Assembly (NCBI RefSeq): GCF_001552255.1
Contig: NZ_BCQV01000002.1
Location: 86,288-150,287 of the forward strand
DNA: 64,000 bases
Origin: Alicyclobacillus shizuokensis NBRC 103103
Lineage (GTDB): Bacteria; Bacillota; Bacilli; Alicyclobacillales; Alicyclobacillaceae
Direction of reading: 5' to 3'
Positions 43,902 to 53,412 of this stretch are shown piece after piece. Below the pieces are notes generated by a model, which saw only the letters and a program-made list of their open reading frames with translations, searched no databases and was not told the origin of the DNA. Position 1 is the stretch's first letter. Every line of letters starts with the position of its first letter. Both the position numbers and the translations under genes were made by a program.

Positions 43902-46900
43902 TCATTCGGTCGCGATGCTTTGGTCTGTGATGTCCTTGCCGGGACGGATCATGAGAAAATGTTCCTTCGGGCGCATCAGCAGCGGCACCAACCGTTTCGC
44001 CGCCTCCGTCTGCCCACTCTCGCGCAGCTCCTTGTGATAGACCAGGAGCAGATCCGTCACATCGGTTTCCCCTTGCGCATCCAACGTCTGCAGGACCACC
44101 TTTGCGCCTTTGGCAATCCGCCGACGCAACGCCTCTTCGGTCAAACCGACAGAGGGATCATGGCGCACATACACCGATCCGCCCGTCATGCCCGCACACA
44201 GCCACGGACCGGGATCACCAAGGACGACCGCCCGTCCAGCCGTCATGTACTCGAACCCAAAGCCTTTGATGTTGGCCCGAGTGGCGATGTCGCCCTGTTC
44301 ATCCTGAAGGGGTTCGGTGACTTCCCCACCGATGACGATATCGGCCCCTGAAAGCCGGATTCCGGCACGGGCATCGGCATGGTTCTGGACGATGAACACG
44401 CCATGCTGGGCCCCATAAGCCAATCCCTTTCCTACGGAACCGCCCAACCAGCGCCCATCGGCGACTTGCTGCTTGAGCACGGCAATCCTTCCGCCAAAGG
44501 CTCCCTTGCCCACGCCGTCCTGCGCCCCGCCATAGGCGACCGAGTGCATCCCCGCCATATGGTACGCGGCGAACCCATTGCCTGCCACATACGGGTATGC
44601 CGCCAGACGACGGCCCTCAGGCTGGTGGTGATGACGCACCACTTCACCGCTCTCATAGGTCGAGAGAACCCGTGGGGCCTCAACCACCAACCGACTTTCT
44701 TGAGCATCGACCAACGCCAGGTGTTCATGCCGGCCATGTGCACTACGGCCAGCCGGCATCCCAACCTGAGTCTCTTCACCCACCGCGATAGCGAGCGGCT
44801 GACTCACCTCGGTAACCATCTCCGTATACGTGGCGCGCGCTTGCGGCTGAATGCGCGTGCCCCTGCCCAGATACTCGCGGTTGAAGTGCGTTAGCTCGGC
44901 CAAGTCCAAGGTTTCGAACGCCGCGCACTGCTCCAACAGGTCGCTGCGCCCCACCAAATCCTGTGTCCGTTCGGCACCCAGCTGATAGGTCAAACGGCGC
45001 ACATGTTCACCGACGGCCGTGAAGAACCGCACCAAATGTTCCACAGCCGCCTCGAATTCACGCGGACTGAACGACTTCACGCCCTTTTCTGCAGCTTCTT
45101 CCATCGTGGTCATCTGCGTCGCGATGCCGACATGGCAGGTGTCCTTGTGGCAGGCGCGGCACGCCGTACACCCGATGGCCACCATGGCCATCGTGCCAAA
45201 CCCGACCCGGTTGGCCCCGAGCAGGATGGCCTTCATGACGTCGGTTCCGGACTTCATGCCACCGTCCGCCCAGATTTCCGCCCGATCACGCAGGCCTGTC
45301 GCACAGAGAGCTTCATGCACCCGCTTGACTCCGATTTCCATCGGCAGCCCCACGTGCCGAATCGCGTGCGAACGCGCCGCGCCGGTTCCGCCGTCAAACC
45401 CACTCAGTTCCACGATGTCGGCGCCGGCCTTGACGATGCCCACGGCAATCGTACCGATATTTGGAACGACAGGGACCTTGACGGCCACCTTGGCCAGGGG
45501 GTTGATGGTTTTCAACTCGTGAATGACCTGGGCCAAATCTTCAATTGAATAGATGTCGTGATTGTTCGACGGAGAAATCAGGTCCACCCCAGGTGATGCG
45601 TTACGGGCATTGGCAACCTGCTCCGTCACTTTCGATCCCGGCAAGTGCCCGCCTTCGCCCGGCTTGGCACCCTGACCAATTTTGATCTCCAACACGTACG
45701 CATTGTTGCACAGAAGAGCGTTGACGCCAAACCGGCCGGACGCAATCTGACGCCCACGGTGGCGCGGGTAGCGGTCGAGTAGGTCCTTGATCTCTCCGCC
45801 TTCCCCGTTCATGCCCACAATGTTCATGCGATAAGCGGCTTCGGCATAGGCCCGATAGACGGTCTCCCCCTGAGAGCCAAACGACATGGAGCTGATGAGA
45901 ATCGGATAGGCGTGACCATCGATAGTGGTATCCACGTCCTCCACGCGCTCGGCCCTCTTCAGACCCGGGTCCGGCTGTTCGACGAACCGAAGGGCATGCC
46001 TCAGATTGATAGGATTCTCCCGCTCGAACTCCTGCAGCTTGTCGTGGAAGGTGTCATAATCGGCCAAGCCCATCCCGACAAGTCCGGCCGCTTTCCAGAT
46101 CCGCGGATACAATTGGAAGGCGCGCCGACGCTTCGTCTTCCCATCCTCCACATCGTAGATCTCCTGGCGCAGCTTGGCGTCCGCCTCCATGTTGGCGAAG
46201 CCATAGCCGGCCGAATCCCCGCCGCAGAAATTGGGAACGCCGAGAATATCGGCCACTTCCGTGGCCAATCCAATGGCGCCAAACAACCGCTCGTAGCCGC
46301 GCAGCTCGTGAATGCCAATGGTCGAAATGACCTTTTCAATGCCTTTGCAGAGGGCATGATACAGATTTTCCAACCCCTGCAGGCCACTGCGCTCAGCTGC
46401 GACCTCCCACATCAGATACGGGTTAACCGCATCGGCGCCGAGACCAAGGGCGCACATCACGTCGTGCAGGTTGCGGAGCCCGCCGCTGCGCAGAATCAGA
46501 CTGCAGCGCCGACGCAGATGTTCGCCGCGGCCGCTGGCAGCCGGGCGCAACAACGATTTGTGCACCGCGGCCACGACCAGAAACGGATCGATATACGTGC
46601 CGCGACGGAACTGCGCCCTGTCGTCCAGTACGATCACGTTGGCCCCTGCCTGCACTGCCTCCAACGCCTCGTGATGGAACCTTTGCAGAGCCTCTCCAAT
46701 CGACTCTCCTTCGTTCCGATGGATGAGAATCTCCGCCGTCCCGTTCACGCTGGTGCGCAGGGCCGCCAATACGTTTTCATAGCACAGCGTCCCCAGACGA
46801 TGGGACAAGACCTGCAATTCTTCTTGATCAATCCCCAATCGCTCAGGCAGCGCCTCCAGCAATAGCGGCGACTGCACTTCAATGCGCGGCGCATCCTGGT

Positions 46901-48479
46901 AATCACCGGCCAAAGACGGGCGGCGACCCAACACGGAACGCGTGCTGAAGTGCTCCACCTCACGTTCGCGGTCGATGGCCGGATTGGTGACCACCGCCAC
47001 CGTCTCCTGCAAAAAGTCAGACAACGCGCGCGGACCATCGTCCAAAGCTGGCAACGGTCCATCGTAACCGAGGGATTTGATGGGTTCAGCACCCGTTTGG
47101 GTCTCGAATTCCAGCCACTTGAAATCGTCTTCCCGCCATCCATGCGCCGCCGTGCGCAGCGGCAGCGGCTTTGCGTCTCCCGGGCGAGCGGCGATATCGG
47201 CATGTTCCTGATAGGGCCCTGTGAAATGAACGCTCTTGCCAGCGCCGAGGAAACTGTAACGGTCCTTCATCTGGCCCAACACTTCACGCCGAATCTCCTT
47301 GTGACGGTATAACCGGGCTCCCGCCGGGGACATGCGGATACCCATCTTTTCACCCGGCGCCAGAGGCAGCGGATCGGCAACCCAGTAGGCTGTGGGAATA
47401 ATGCCCTGCTCCGAACTGAAGCAATAGGCATCTTCGGTTTCCACCAGCCACATCGGCCGCAGGCCCAGGGCATCTACCGAGAAGACGGCTTCCTCGCCGA
47501 ATCGGGCCATGATAGCCGCGGGCCCTTGAGCAAACGGCCCCCACATCGAGCGAAAATACATGTACATATCTGTCAAATCGTCCGGCAACTGCTTGATCTC
47601 GTTCAAAATTGGGGGAAACAGCAGTTCCATCGCGGCAAACAGGCTCCACCCTTTGTCGGCGACCAAGTGGTGAAGAACGCTGTTGACCATTTGGGAATCG
47701 CTGCAAGTCGGGTCAATCTGAATGCCTAACATGGCCCCTTCCTCATAGAAGCGGGCAATGGTGTTGATCTCCCCGTTGTGCCCCAGGAGAGAAAACGGCT
47801 GCACGCGCGACGGCGTCGTCGTGGTGTTGGTTGAAAAACGGGTATGACCGAGCACAAAGGACGATACGCAGTTCACGTCAGCCAAGTCGTCATAGGCAGT
47901 GACCAGGTCGTCCGCATCTCCGACCACCTTGTAGACAACACTGCTGCGACCGAGGGAGAGGACATGAACCTCTGCCATCGCTTCCAGTTGCACGGTGAGG
48001 CGGTAACAGTCGGCATCCGTCACCGACACCCCTAGGCCCGCAATCTGCAAAAACGCGGGGCGCAGCGGCGGCTGTTCAGCCCTTTCTGCAGGCACGACCG
48101 TGTGACGTCGGCACAACAGCGGCGCGATGCCTGCTCCCATCAGTTTCGTCTCGATCACGTTGGCCAAACGATCCAGCTCGTCACCAGCGGCCTCCAGGAA
48201 GAAATGCCCCACCACAAAATGTTCGTCATAGGCCCACTGCACATCCCGCCCGGCAGCCGCCAACCTACGCCGCCACAGGTCGCGAGGAATATCCAACAGC
48301 AAGCCGCACCCGTCACCGCGCCCGTCCACGTATCCAGCCCGGTGACGCAGTGCCTTGAGCGCCTCCAAACCAGCTTTCACTGGTTTCTTGCTGGGCTTCC
48401 CTGTTTTCTCTATGCGCGCGAAAATACCACACGCATCGTGCTCCCGATGGACATCCATTGTCAAAGCGTTCAAGTCCAA
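43902..48479 (-). CDS. gltB: Glutamate synthase large subunit
   Basis: A 1525-residue enzyme that makes glutamate from glutamine and 2-oxoglutarate. Order of domains: class II glutamine amidotransferase with the nucleophile in HDACGIF (so a short propeptide is removed), central domain, FMN-binding synthase domain with KPGEGGHLPG and SPSNNHDIYSIEDLAQ, the iron-sulfur cysteine cluster GCTACRACHKDTCHVG, and a C-terminal GXGXG beta-helix. The small subunit gene gltD is not in the window. TTG start is proposed from AGGAAG eight bases upstream; an ATG seven codons later lacks a site. A pair of ARG-type boxes lies upstream. Confidence 0.94.
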   Translation of the reverse strand: MDLNALTMDVHREHDACGIFARIEKTGKPSKKPVKAGLEALKALRHRAGYVDGRGDGCGLLLDIPRDLWRRRLAAAGRDVQWAYDEHFVVGHFFLEAAGDELDRLANVIETKLMGAGIAPLLCRRHTVVPAERAEQPPLRPAFLQIAGLGVSVTDADCYRLTVQLEAMAEVHVLSLGRSSVVYKVVGDADDLVTAYDDLADVNCVSSFVLGHTRFSTNTTTTPSRVQPFSLLGHNGEINTIARFYEEGAMLGIQIDPTCSDSQMVNSVLHHLVADKGWSLFAAMELLFPPILNEIKQLPDDLTDMYMYFRSMWGPFAQGPAAIMARFGEEAVFSVDALGLRPMWLVETEDAYCFSSEQGIIPTAYWVADPLPLAPGEKMGIRMSPAGARLYRHKEIRREVLGQMKDRYSFLGAGKSVHFTGPYQEHADIAARPGDAKPLPLRTAAHGWREDDFKWLEFETQTGAEPIKSLGYDGPLPALDDGPRALSDFLQETVAVVTNPAIDREREVEHFSTRSVLGRRPSLAGDYQDAPRIEVQSPLLLEALPERLGIDQEELQVLSHRLGTLCYENVLAALRTSVNGTAEILIHRNEGESIGEALQRFHHEALEAVQAGANVIVLDDRAQFRRGTYIDPFLVVAAVHKSLLRPAASGRGEHLRRRCSLILRSGGLRNLHDVMCALGLGADAVNPYLMWEVAAERSGLQGLENLYHALCKGIEKVISTIGIHELRGYERLFGAIGLATEVADILGVPNFCGGDSAGYGFANMEADAKLRQEIYDVEDGKTKRRRAFQLYPRIWKAAGLVGMGLADYDTFHDKLQEFERENPINLRHALRFVEQPDPGLKRAERVEDVDTTIDGHAYPILISSMSFGSQGETVYRAYAEAAYRMNIVGMNGEGGEIKDLLDRYPRHRGRQIASGRFGVNALLCNNAYVLEIKIGQGAKPGEGGHLPGSKVTEQVANARNASPGVDLISPSNNHDIYSIEDLAQVIHELKTINPLAKVAVKVPVVPNIGTIAVGIVKAGADIVELSGFDGGTGAARSHAIRHVGLPMEIGVKRVHEALCATGLRDRAEIWADGGMKSGTDVMKAILLGANRVGFGTMAMVAIGCTACRACHKDTCHVGIATQMTTMEEAAEKGVKSFSPREFEAAVEHLVRFFTAVGEHVRRLTYQLGAERTQDLVGRSDLLEQCAAFETLDLAELTHFNREYLGRGTRIQPQARATYTEMVTEVSQPLAIAVGEETQVGMPAGRSAHGRHEHLALVDAQESRLVVEAPRVLSTYESGEVVRHHHQPEGRRLAAYPYVAGNGFAAYHMAGMHSVAYGGAQDGVGKGAFGGRIAVLKQQVADGRWLGGSVGKGLAYGAQHGVFIVQNHADARAGIRLSGADIVIGGEVTEPLQDEQGDIATRANIKGFGFEYMTAGRAVVLGDPGPWLCAGMTGGSVYVRHDPSVGLTEEALRRRIAKGAKVVLQTLDAQGETDVTDLLLVYHKELRESGQTEAAKRLVPLLMRPKEHFLMIRPGKDITDQSIATE

Positions 48480-48638
48480 CTGCGTCACTTCCTTTCTTCC
48501 CGTTGCTCCGCCTCGTTCGGACGGTTCTCTCTTCGGCCGGGCCCGGGTGCGTGACGTCTCTCCACTCGTCCCCGCATACATCGACCAGCGGCCGCTGACG
48601 TGACTTTCCTACACCTTCAGCCCACTCGTAAAACCGAT

Positions 48639-48672
48639 AGATTAAATATACAACATATTGCATAATGATTCT
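48639..48672. promoter_or_regulatory. Tandem ArgR-type boxes between gltB and argA
   Basis: Cores AGATTAAATATACA (48639) and TGCATAATGATTCT (48659) each fit about 12 of 14 positions of TGNATWWWWATNCA and are exactly 20 bp apart, the same period as before argF. They lie between two divergent genes of glutamate/arginine synthesis and overlap the argA -35. Confidence 0.65.
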
Positions 48673-48687
48673 ATATCGTGTTATAAA
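48658..48687 (+). promoter_or_regulatory. argA promoter
   Basis: TTGCAT and TATAAA with 18-bp spacing, 72 bp before the GTG of the N-acetylglutamate synthase gene; the -35 lies in the second ARG box. A short hairpin CCGCTCC/GGAGCGG lies in the leader (about 48708-48731). Confidence 0.6.
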
Positions 48688-48758
48688 AATTAGGTACCTA
48701 CTTTGCTCCCTCCGCTCCCTTGCCGGAGCGGTTTGACCGTTGGAAAGGGGGACCTGCC

Positions 48759-49253
48759 GTGCTGGTTCGCAAGGCAACCGTCGACGATGTCCCAGCTATG
48801 CACCGGCTTATCAATCACTTCGCTCGCGAAGGGTTGATGTTGCCGCGCACGGAAAAATCCCTCTATGAAAACCTACAATGCTTCGCGGTCGCGGAGTTGT
48901 CTGGGCAGGTCGTCGGAACGGCGGGTCTGCATATCCTGTGGAAAGACCTCGCGGAAATCCGGTCGCTCGCGGTCGATCCAGAACAACATGGACAAGGCAT
49001 CGGCCGCAGACTGGTTGAATCCTTGCTCGAACAGGCGACAACCCTTCACATTGAACAGGTTCTGTCACTGACATATCAAACTGCATTCTTTGACAAACTG
49101 GGGTTTCACACTGTGGCGAAGGAGACGCTGCCGCACAAAATTTGGACGGATTGCATCTATTGTCGGAAATTCCACCAATGCGACGAGACGGCCATGCTTT
49201 ATTATACCAAAGTGCGCGGAAAATTCAACGCAGCGTCGGCTGCACACGCATAA
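48759..49253 (+). CDS. argA: Short N-acetylglutamate synthase (ArgA-type GNAT)
   Basis: A 164-residue GNAT acetyltransferase like the short ArgA enzymes of mycobacteria and some Firmicutes, which acetylate glutamate or glutamine as the first arginine step. Visible are VRKATVDDVPAMHRLI, GLHILWKDLAEIRSLAVDP, the acetyl-CoA loop QHGQGIGRRL and FFDKLGFH. A C-terminal cysteine set (CIYCRKFHQC) is also seen in Firmicute relatives. GTG start with AAAGGGGG upstream. Divergent from gltB and next to argDBC; the neighbourhood supports the role strongly. Confidence 0.88.
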   Translation: MLVRKATVDDVPAMHRLINHFAREGLMLPRTEKSLYENLQCFAVAELSGQVVGTAGLHILWKDLAEIRSLAVDPEQHGQGIGRRLVESLLEQATTLHIEQVLSLTYQTAFFDKLGFHTVAKETLPHKIWTDCIYCRKFHQCDETAMLYYTKVRGKFNAASAAHA

Positions 49254-49314
49254 AACTTACGACCCACCCCAATCGCCGGATACCGCCGGTAACAGGATGG
49301 GCCGCTTGTCTTCT

Positions 49315-50475
49315 TCAGAGAGCCGCGGCTTGCAGTCGCTCGAACAGTTCGTCCACGTGCCGCTGGCCGATGATGAGCGGCGGTACAAGACGGACCCTTG
49401 TCGGCGCGACGGCTGTCAGCAAGACCCCGGCGGCCAGCGCCTTGCCAACAAATTCGCGAGCGTCGGGCACATCCACGCCCCACATCAAACCGCGCCCAGA
49501 CACGTTGGAAAAGCGTTCCTGCAAGCGGTTCTGCAAGTATGCCCCAACTTCTTTCACTCGTTCGAGAAAGCCCGTTTCCAGCACTCGATCCAGCACTGCG
49601 TTGGCGGCCGCCATGGCCAACGGGTTGCCGCCAAAGGTGGAACCGTGCGATCCGGGCGTGAACGCGGCAGCCACTTCCCTCCGAGCCAGCACCGCACCTA
49701 TTGGAACTCCATTCGCCAATCCTTTGGCCATCGTCACAATATCCGGCTCCAGACCCACCTGTTCAAAAGCGAAGAATGTCCCGGTGCGTCCCACACCGGT
49801 CTGCACTTCATCGACAATCAGCAGTGCCCCCACCTCACGGCAACGAGCCTGAATGGATTGCAATAGGTCTGCCGGCAGCACCCGTAGACCGCCTTCCCCT
49901 TGGATGACCTCGACGATGCACGCCGCTGTATCGGGGGCAATGGCGTCCAGCACTCCGTCCAAGTCCGCTGGCGTACGACACCCTGGCAATAGCGGTGCGT
50001 AGCCTTCGTGGTAGGCCGGTTTCGGCGTGACGGAGAGCGCGCCCAGCGTCCGCCCATGAAAACCGTTGGGCAGGGATACAATCACGTGTTTGCCGGCCCC
50101 ATAGTTCTGCCATGCGCTGCGACGAGCCAACTTGATGGCCGCCTCGTTCGCCTCCGCACCTGAATTACAAAAAAATACGGCGTCGAGTTGTGCGAGTTCG
50201 GCAAGGCGTGTCGCCAACCGTTCACGCAGGGGATGCGCATAGAGGTTGGAGCAGTGCACCAGAGTTTCCGCTTGTTCTTGAAGCGCACGCGTCACACCCG
50301 GATCGGCATGACCAAGATTGCACACAGCGATGCCAGCCGTAAAGTCCAGGTAAGCCACGCCTTTGTCGTCGTATAAATAAGCCCCTTGGCCGCGCACGGC
50401 GGTGATGGGCGGCTGCCCGTAATTCCCCATCAACGCCGAGCGCGTCGCCTGTTGATTTTGACCTTTCTCGCTCAT
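49315..50475 (-). CDS. argD: Acetylornithine aminotransferase ArgD
   Basis: PLP enzyme (386 residues) of the acetylated arginine pathway. Visible are NYGQPPITAVRGQGAYLYD, FCNSGAEANEAAIKLAR, FHGRTLGALSVTPKPAY, VDEVQTGVGRTG and the PLP lysine in TMAKGLANGVPIGAVL. The ATG has GAGGTGG upstream. Third gene of argC-argB-argD. Confidence 0.95.
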   Translation of the reverse strand: MSEKGQNQQATRSALMGNYGQPPITAVRGQGAYLYDDKGVAYLDFTAGIAVCNLGHADPGVTRALQEQAETLVHCSNLYAHPLRERLATRLAELAQLDAVFFCNSGAEANEAAIKLARRSAWQNYGAGKHVIVSLPNGFHGRTLGALSVTPKPAYHEGYAPLLPGCRTPADLDGVLDAIAPDTAACIVEVIQGEGGLRVLPADLLQSIQARCREVGALLIVDEVQTGVGRTGTFFAFEQVGLEPDIVTMAKGLANGVPIGAVLARREVAAAFTPGSHGSTFGGNPLAMAAANAVLDRVLETGFLERVKEVGAYLQNRLQERFSNVSGRGLMWGVDVPDAREFVGKALAAGVLLTAVAPTRVRLVPPLIIGQRHVDELFERLQAAAL

Positions 50476-50488
50476 GGTTTCCACCTCG

Positions 50489-51289
50489 CTACGACGCGCG
50501 CACCCGCGTACCGTGTTCGTCGGCCCAAGCCTGCTCTCCTGGATATGTAACCGCAGCTTCGGCTGCCAGGCGAGCATCCCCCTTGAGAACAAACCCGCTT
50601 CCGACACCGGCGCTCAAGGCGTCGCACAGCGCGCGCACCTTTGGAATCATCCCGGCCGCAAAACTACCATCGGACATCAGCCGCTGCAGCTCGGCGACGG
50701 TCGTATCCACCAACCGCTCGCCATTCGCAAAATCGCTGAATATCCCAGGCACATCTGTGAAGAAAACGATTCTCTCCGCCTTCAGCTCCATCGCCACGGC
50801 GGCTGCGGCTCCGTCGGCGTTCACATTGTAACGGAGCCCTTGCTCATCCGCGGCCACCGGAGCCAACACCGGTATACACCTGGCGGCCGCACTGGCACGG
50901 AGCCTCGTTGCGTCGACGGAGTATATGCGGCCTGTACGGACAAGGCCGGGCCACGGCTCTGCGAACAGGACACCGTCACAGCCCGCAATTCCGACGGCGT
51001 TCACCCGCTGCTGGCGCAGAGCCGCGACCAGTTCGGGATTGACTTCACGGGCCAAGACCTGTTCGACAATTCGCACCCCGTCCTCGGTGGTCAAACGCTG
51101 TCCTTGGACAAACGGCTGTTCGATGCCCGCTTGGCGCAGACGCTCGCTGATGCGCGGACCTCCGCCATGGACAACGACCACCTGGCGCCCGGTTGCGAGT
51201 GCCTGACGGATCGCAGCAACGACGACGTCCGCGTGGGCGCCCTGGAGAGAACCTCCCACTTTTATGACAACCCATGGAGCCAACGTCAT
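50489..51289 (-). CDS. argB: Acetylglutamate kinase ArgB
   Basis: Phosphorylates N-acetylglutamate, usually a control point. The 266-residue protein has the amino acid kinase motifs VVIKVGGSL, VVVVHGGGPRISERL and the NVNADGAAAAVAMELKAE segment. The ATG has GAGGAGG upstream and the gene lies 24 bp after argC. The short N-terminus lacks the helix that arginine-sensitive hexameric forms carry, so feedback inhibition by arginine is doubtful (inference). Confidence 0.95.
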   Translation of the reverse strand: MTLAPWVVIKVGGSLQGAHADVVVAAIRQALATGRQVVVVHGGGPRISERLRQAGIEQPFVQGQRLTTEDGVRIVEQVLAREVNPELVAALRQQRVNAVGIAGCDGVLFAEPWPGLVRTGRIYSVDATRLRASAAARCIPVLAPVAADEQGLRYNVNADGAAAAVAMELKAERIVFFTDVPGIFSDFANGERLVDTTVAELQRLMSDGSFAAGMIPKVRALCDALSAGVGSGFVLKGDARLAAEAAVTYPGEQAWADEHGTRVRAS

Positions 51290-51313
51290 TCGCCTCCTCG
51301 CGCCCATCCCTCT

Positions 51314-52363
51314 CTAGGGATACACAGGCAATCCTGCCAATGCTTCGTCTTCCGCAAACCCGTGCATCACGTTGAAGTTTTGCACCGCCTGACCTGCCGC
51401 CCCCTTTTGCAGGTTATCCAACACGGAAAAGACTTGCAGCACACCGGTGCGTGCGTCCATGCGATAGCCGATGTGGCAACGGTTGCTACCACGAACATGT
51501 TTCAGCTGTGGATACTCCCCAGGCGCATGCACGGTGATGAACGGCTCGTCACGGTACCGATTGAGAAAGGCTGCCTGAATGTCCGCATCGTCAATCGGGG
51601 ACTGCGGCTGTATGTAGGCACTGACGAAGAGCCCGCGTGTGCAGGGCAACAGCTGCGTGGTCAGCAACAAACGCCCGCGAAACCCAGCCTGGGCCAATTG
51701 GGTTTCGATCTCCGGGGTGTGCTGGTGCTGCCCCACCTTGTACGCATAGAAGTTTTCCCCTAGTTCCGCCAGCATGGATGCAGGGGTGGCCTTGCGCCCC
51801 GCTCCAGACACACCGGATTTGGCGTCGATTATAAGCGGTTGCTCCGGCGGGATTAGATGCGCAGCATATAGTGGGAGCAAAGCCAAGAGTACAGCGGTCG
51901 CATAACACCCCGGATTGGCTACTAAGGTCGCCTGTCGGATAAGATCGCGCCGCCACTCGGTCAACCCGTATACCGCACGATCCACCAGTTCCTGCTGGAC
52001 CGCTGGATGGGCATACCATTGCTCGTATAGAGTACCTGGCAAACGCAGGTCTCCGGACAGATCAACAACCTTTTTTCCGGCTCTCCACAACTCGCCGGCG
52101 ATGACGCCGGAGCGCCCGGATGGTAGTGCCACAAACAGCGCGTCACAGCGCTCAACGGCAGCCGCCGGCTGGTAGGTTTCCATGGTCAAGTTGGAGAAAC
52201 CCGGTAGATACGGATGCTCCAGCGACAGTGCCCGCTCTTCCTGATGATTACCCGCCACATAGGTGATTGCGACATGCGGGTGCTGGGAGAGGATGCGCAT
52301 CAATTCAACGCCGGAATAGCCGGTTGCCCCGATTACGCCGACGCGCACCTTGTCTCTGTTCAT
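51314..52363 (-). CDS. argC: N-acetyl-gamma-glutamyl-phosphate reductase ArgC
   Basis: A 349-residue NADP reductase. Visible are VGVIGATGYSGVELMRIL, VDLSGDLRL, the catalytic Cys in ANPGCYATAVLLAL and GRKATPASMLAELGENFYAY, close to the family pattern. First gene of argCBD; only a weak ribosome binding site precedes the ATG. Two ARG-type boxes stand just upstream. Confidence 0.96.
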   Translation of the reverse strand: MNRDKVRVGVIGATGYSGVELMRILSQHPHVAITYVAGNHQEERALSLEHPYLPGFSNLTMETYQPAAAVERCDALFVALPSGRSGVIAGELWRAGKKVVDLSGDLRLPGTLYEQWYAHPAVQQELVDRAVYGLTEWRRDLIRQATLVANPGCYATAVLLALLPLYAAHLIPPEQPLIIDAKSGVSGAGRKATPASMLAELGENFYAYKVGQHQHTPEIETQLAQAGFRGRLLLTTQLLPCTRGLFVSAYIQPQSPIDDADIQAAFLNRYRDEPFITVHAPGEYPQLKHVRGSNRCHIGYRMDARTGVLQVFSVLDNLQKGAAGQAVQNFNVMHGFAEDEALAGLPVYP

Positions 52364-52365
52364 CC

Positions 52366-52399
52366 GGCATATTCATCCCCATTCATGCATTTATATGCA
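52366..52399 (-). promoter_or_regulatory. argC operator: tandem ArgR/AhrC-type boxes
   Basis: TGCATTTATATGCA (52386-52399) is a perfect match to TGNATWWWWATNCA and an inverted repeat. A weaker copy GGCATATTCATCCC starts exactly 20 bp before it. They lie 3-36 bp upstream of the argC start. Confidence 0.75.
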
Positions 52400-52511
52400 G
52401 AATACCACAAGAGACACCAGGATGACCAGACGTTTGTGATTTCCACGAATGTCCGTACCGCCGGACGGATGTCCCATCATGAGATGGTATATCCCGAAAG
52501 GAGGAGATCCT

Positions 52512-52703
52512 ATGTATGGCGTGTTTGGCGGGTACACTCGATGGGCGGTCGTATTCTTGATCATCTTCGTGCTGTTCTTCTTGTTCGTCCCGGCCGCCGG
52601 GACCTATGCCGCGAGCGGGCCCACAATGGCCACTTATCACGGCATGGACGGATACTATACCACCTGGCATGACGGATACGGGCACGAAAGCTCCAGTCTC
52701 TGA
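52512..52703 (+). CDS. Small membrane protein (63 aa), possibly sporulation-related
   Basis: Starts MYGVFGGYTRWAVVFLIIFV: a short Gly/aromatic N-terminus, one strong membrane helix (VVFLIIFVLFFLFVPAAG) and a Tyr/His-rich tail (TYHGMDGYYTTWHDGYGHE). AAAGGAGGAG lies upstream. The layout recalls YjcZ/YrzE-type small sporulation proteins of Bacillales, but the resemblance is in topology only. Confidence 0.65.
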   Translation: MYGVFGGYTRWAVVFLIIFVLFFLFVPAAGTYAASGPTMATYHGMDGYYTTWHDGYGHESSSL

Positions 52704-53022
52704 CAGTCAGCGGACGGATACCGCTCGCCAGCAGCAGCGCCTATCGCACCCTATCCCCACCCCACCACGGCGGCTGCGGCCCGAATGCACGCGACGGGTA
52801 TCGACAACCTGCGGTTTGGGCGCCTACAAGAAGCGCCCTTCCTGCATTCTGTGACACTTGTGTCGGAATTATGACAGCGTTTCGAGATCGATCCCCTTCG
52901 ACAATCTTCACTCTCGCTATGTGCGGATGGATGTGATTGAATAGACAAGTGTGTGTCAGACACCAACCGAACCATGTGAAACGTGGTTGAACGAATCTGA
53001 TAAAGATGACGGAGAGATACCA
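52704..53022. other. Intergenic region with two inverted repeats
   Basis: After the small membrane gene there is a GGGCGC/GCGCCC hairpin (52818-52838) without a clean U-tract. Downstream stand GACACTTGTGTC (52853-52864) and GTGTCAGACAC (near 52955-52966), two related palindromes about 100 bp apart before the CxxC protein gene. No ORF supported. Confidence 0.4.
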
Positions 53023-53181
53023 GTGAACGGACCGACCATCCTGAACGCCCTGTGTCAGCAATGTGGATTTTACGGATCCCAGAAGTGCCCGCTGTGCATC
53101 GTCGAAATCCAACGCCAAAAACTTGTCGTAGCGGCCATGGCGAAGCAGTTTCCCAAAAATAACCTCCGCCGCAGCAGCTAG
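53023..53181 (+). CDS. Small CxxC zinc-knuckle protein (52 aa)
   Basis: Reads MNGPTILNALCQQCGFYGSQ then KCPLC, giving two CxxC pairs eleven residues apart, as in a zinc ribbon, followed by a helical basic tail. GTG start with GGAGAG upstream. The neighbouring upstream DNA carries related inverted repeats that may be operators. Function unknown; possibly a small regulator or metal protein. Confidence 0.55.
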   Translation: MNGPTILNALCQQCGFYGSQKCPLCIVEIQRQKLVVAAMAKQFPKNNLRRSS

Positions 53182-53412
53182 TCCTGCCGCTCTGGCCATC
53201 CGGCTCCACGCGTTGGACCCGGATGGTACCAGAGTATCGAGTAAACCAGCTATGTGATGTCAAGTCCTTCATCAAGTTTCAAGAACCTTGCAGGGAAGTG
53301 ATTTCAGGGCGTAGGTATGACGCAATCTTCGCCTCACCTGCTGCCCTGAATCGTTGCAAGTTCCGGTACCAGTGTTCTCGCTCCAGTTCGGTTCGTGTCT
53401 TACCCTTCTTGC

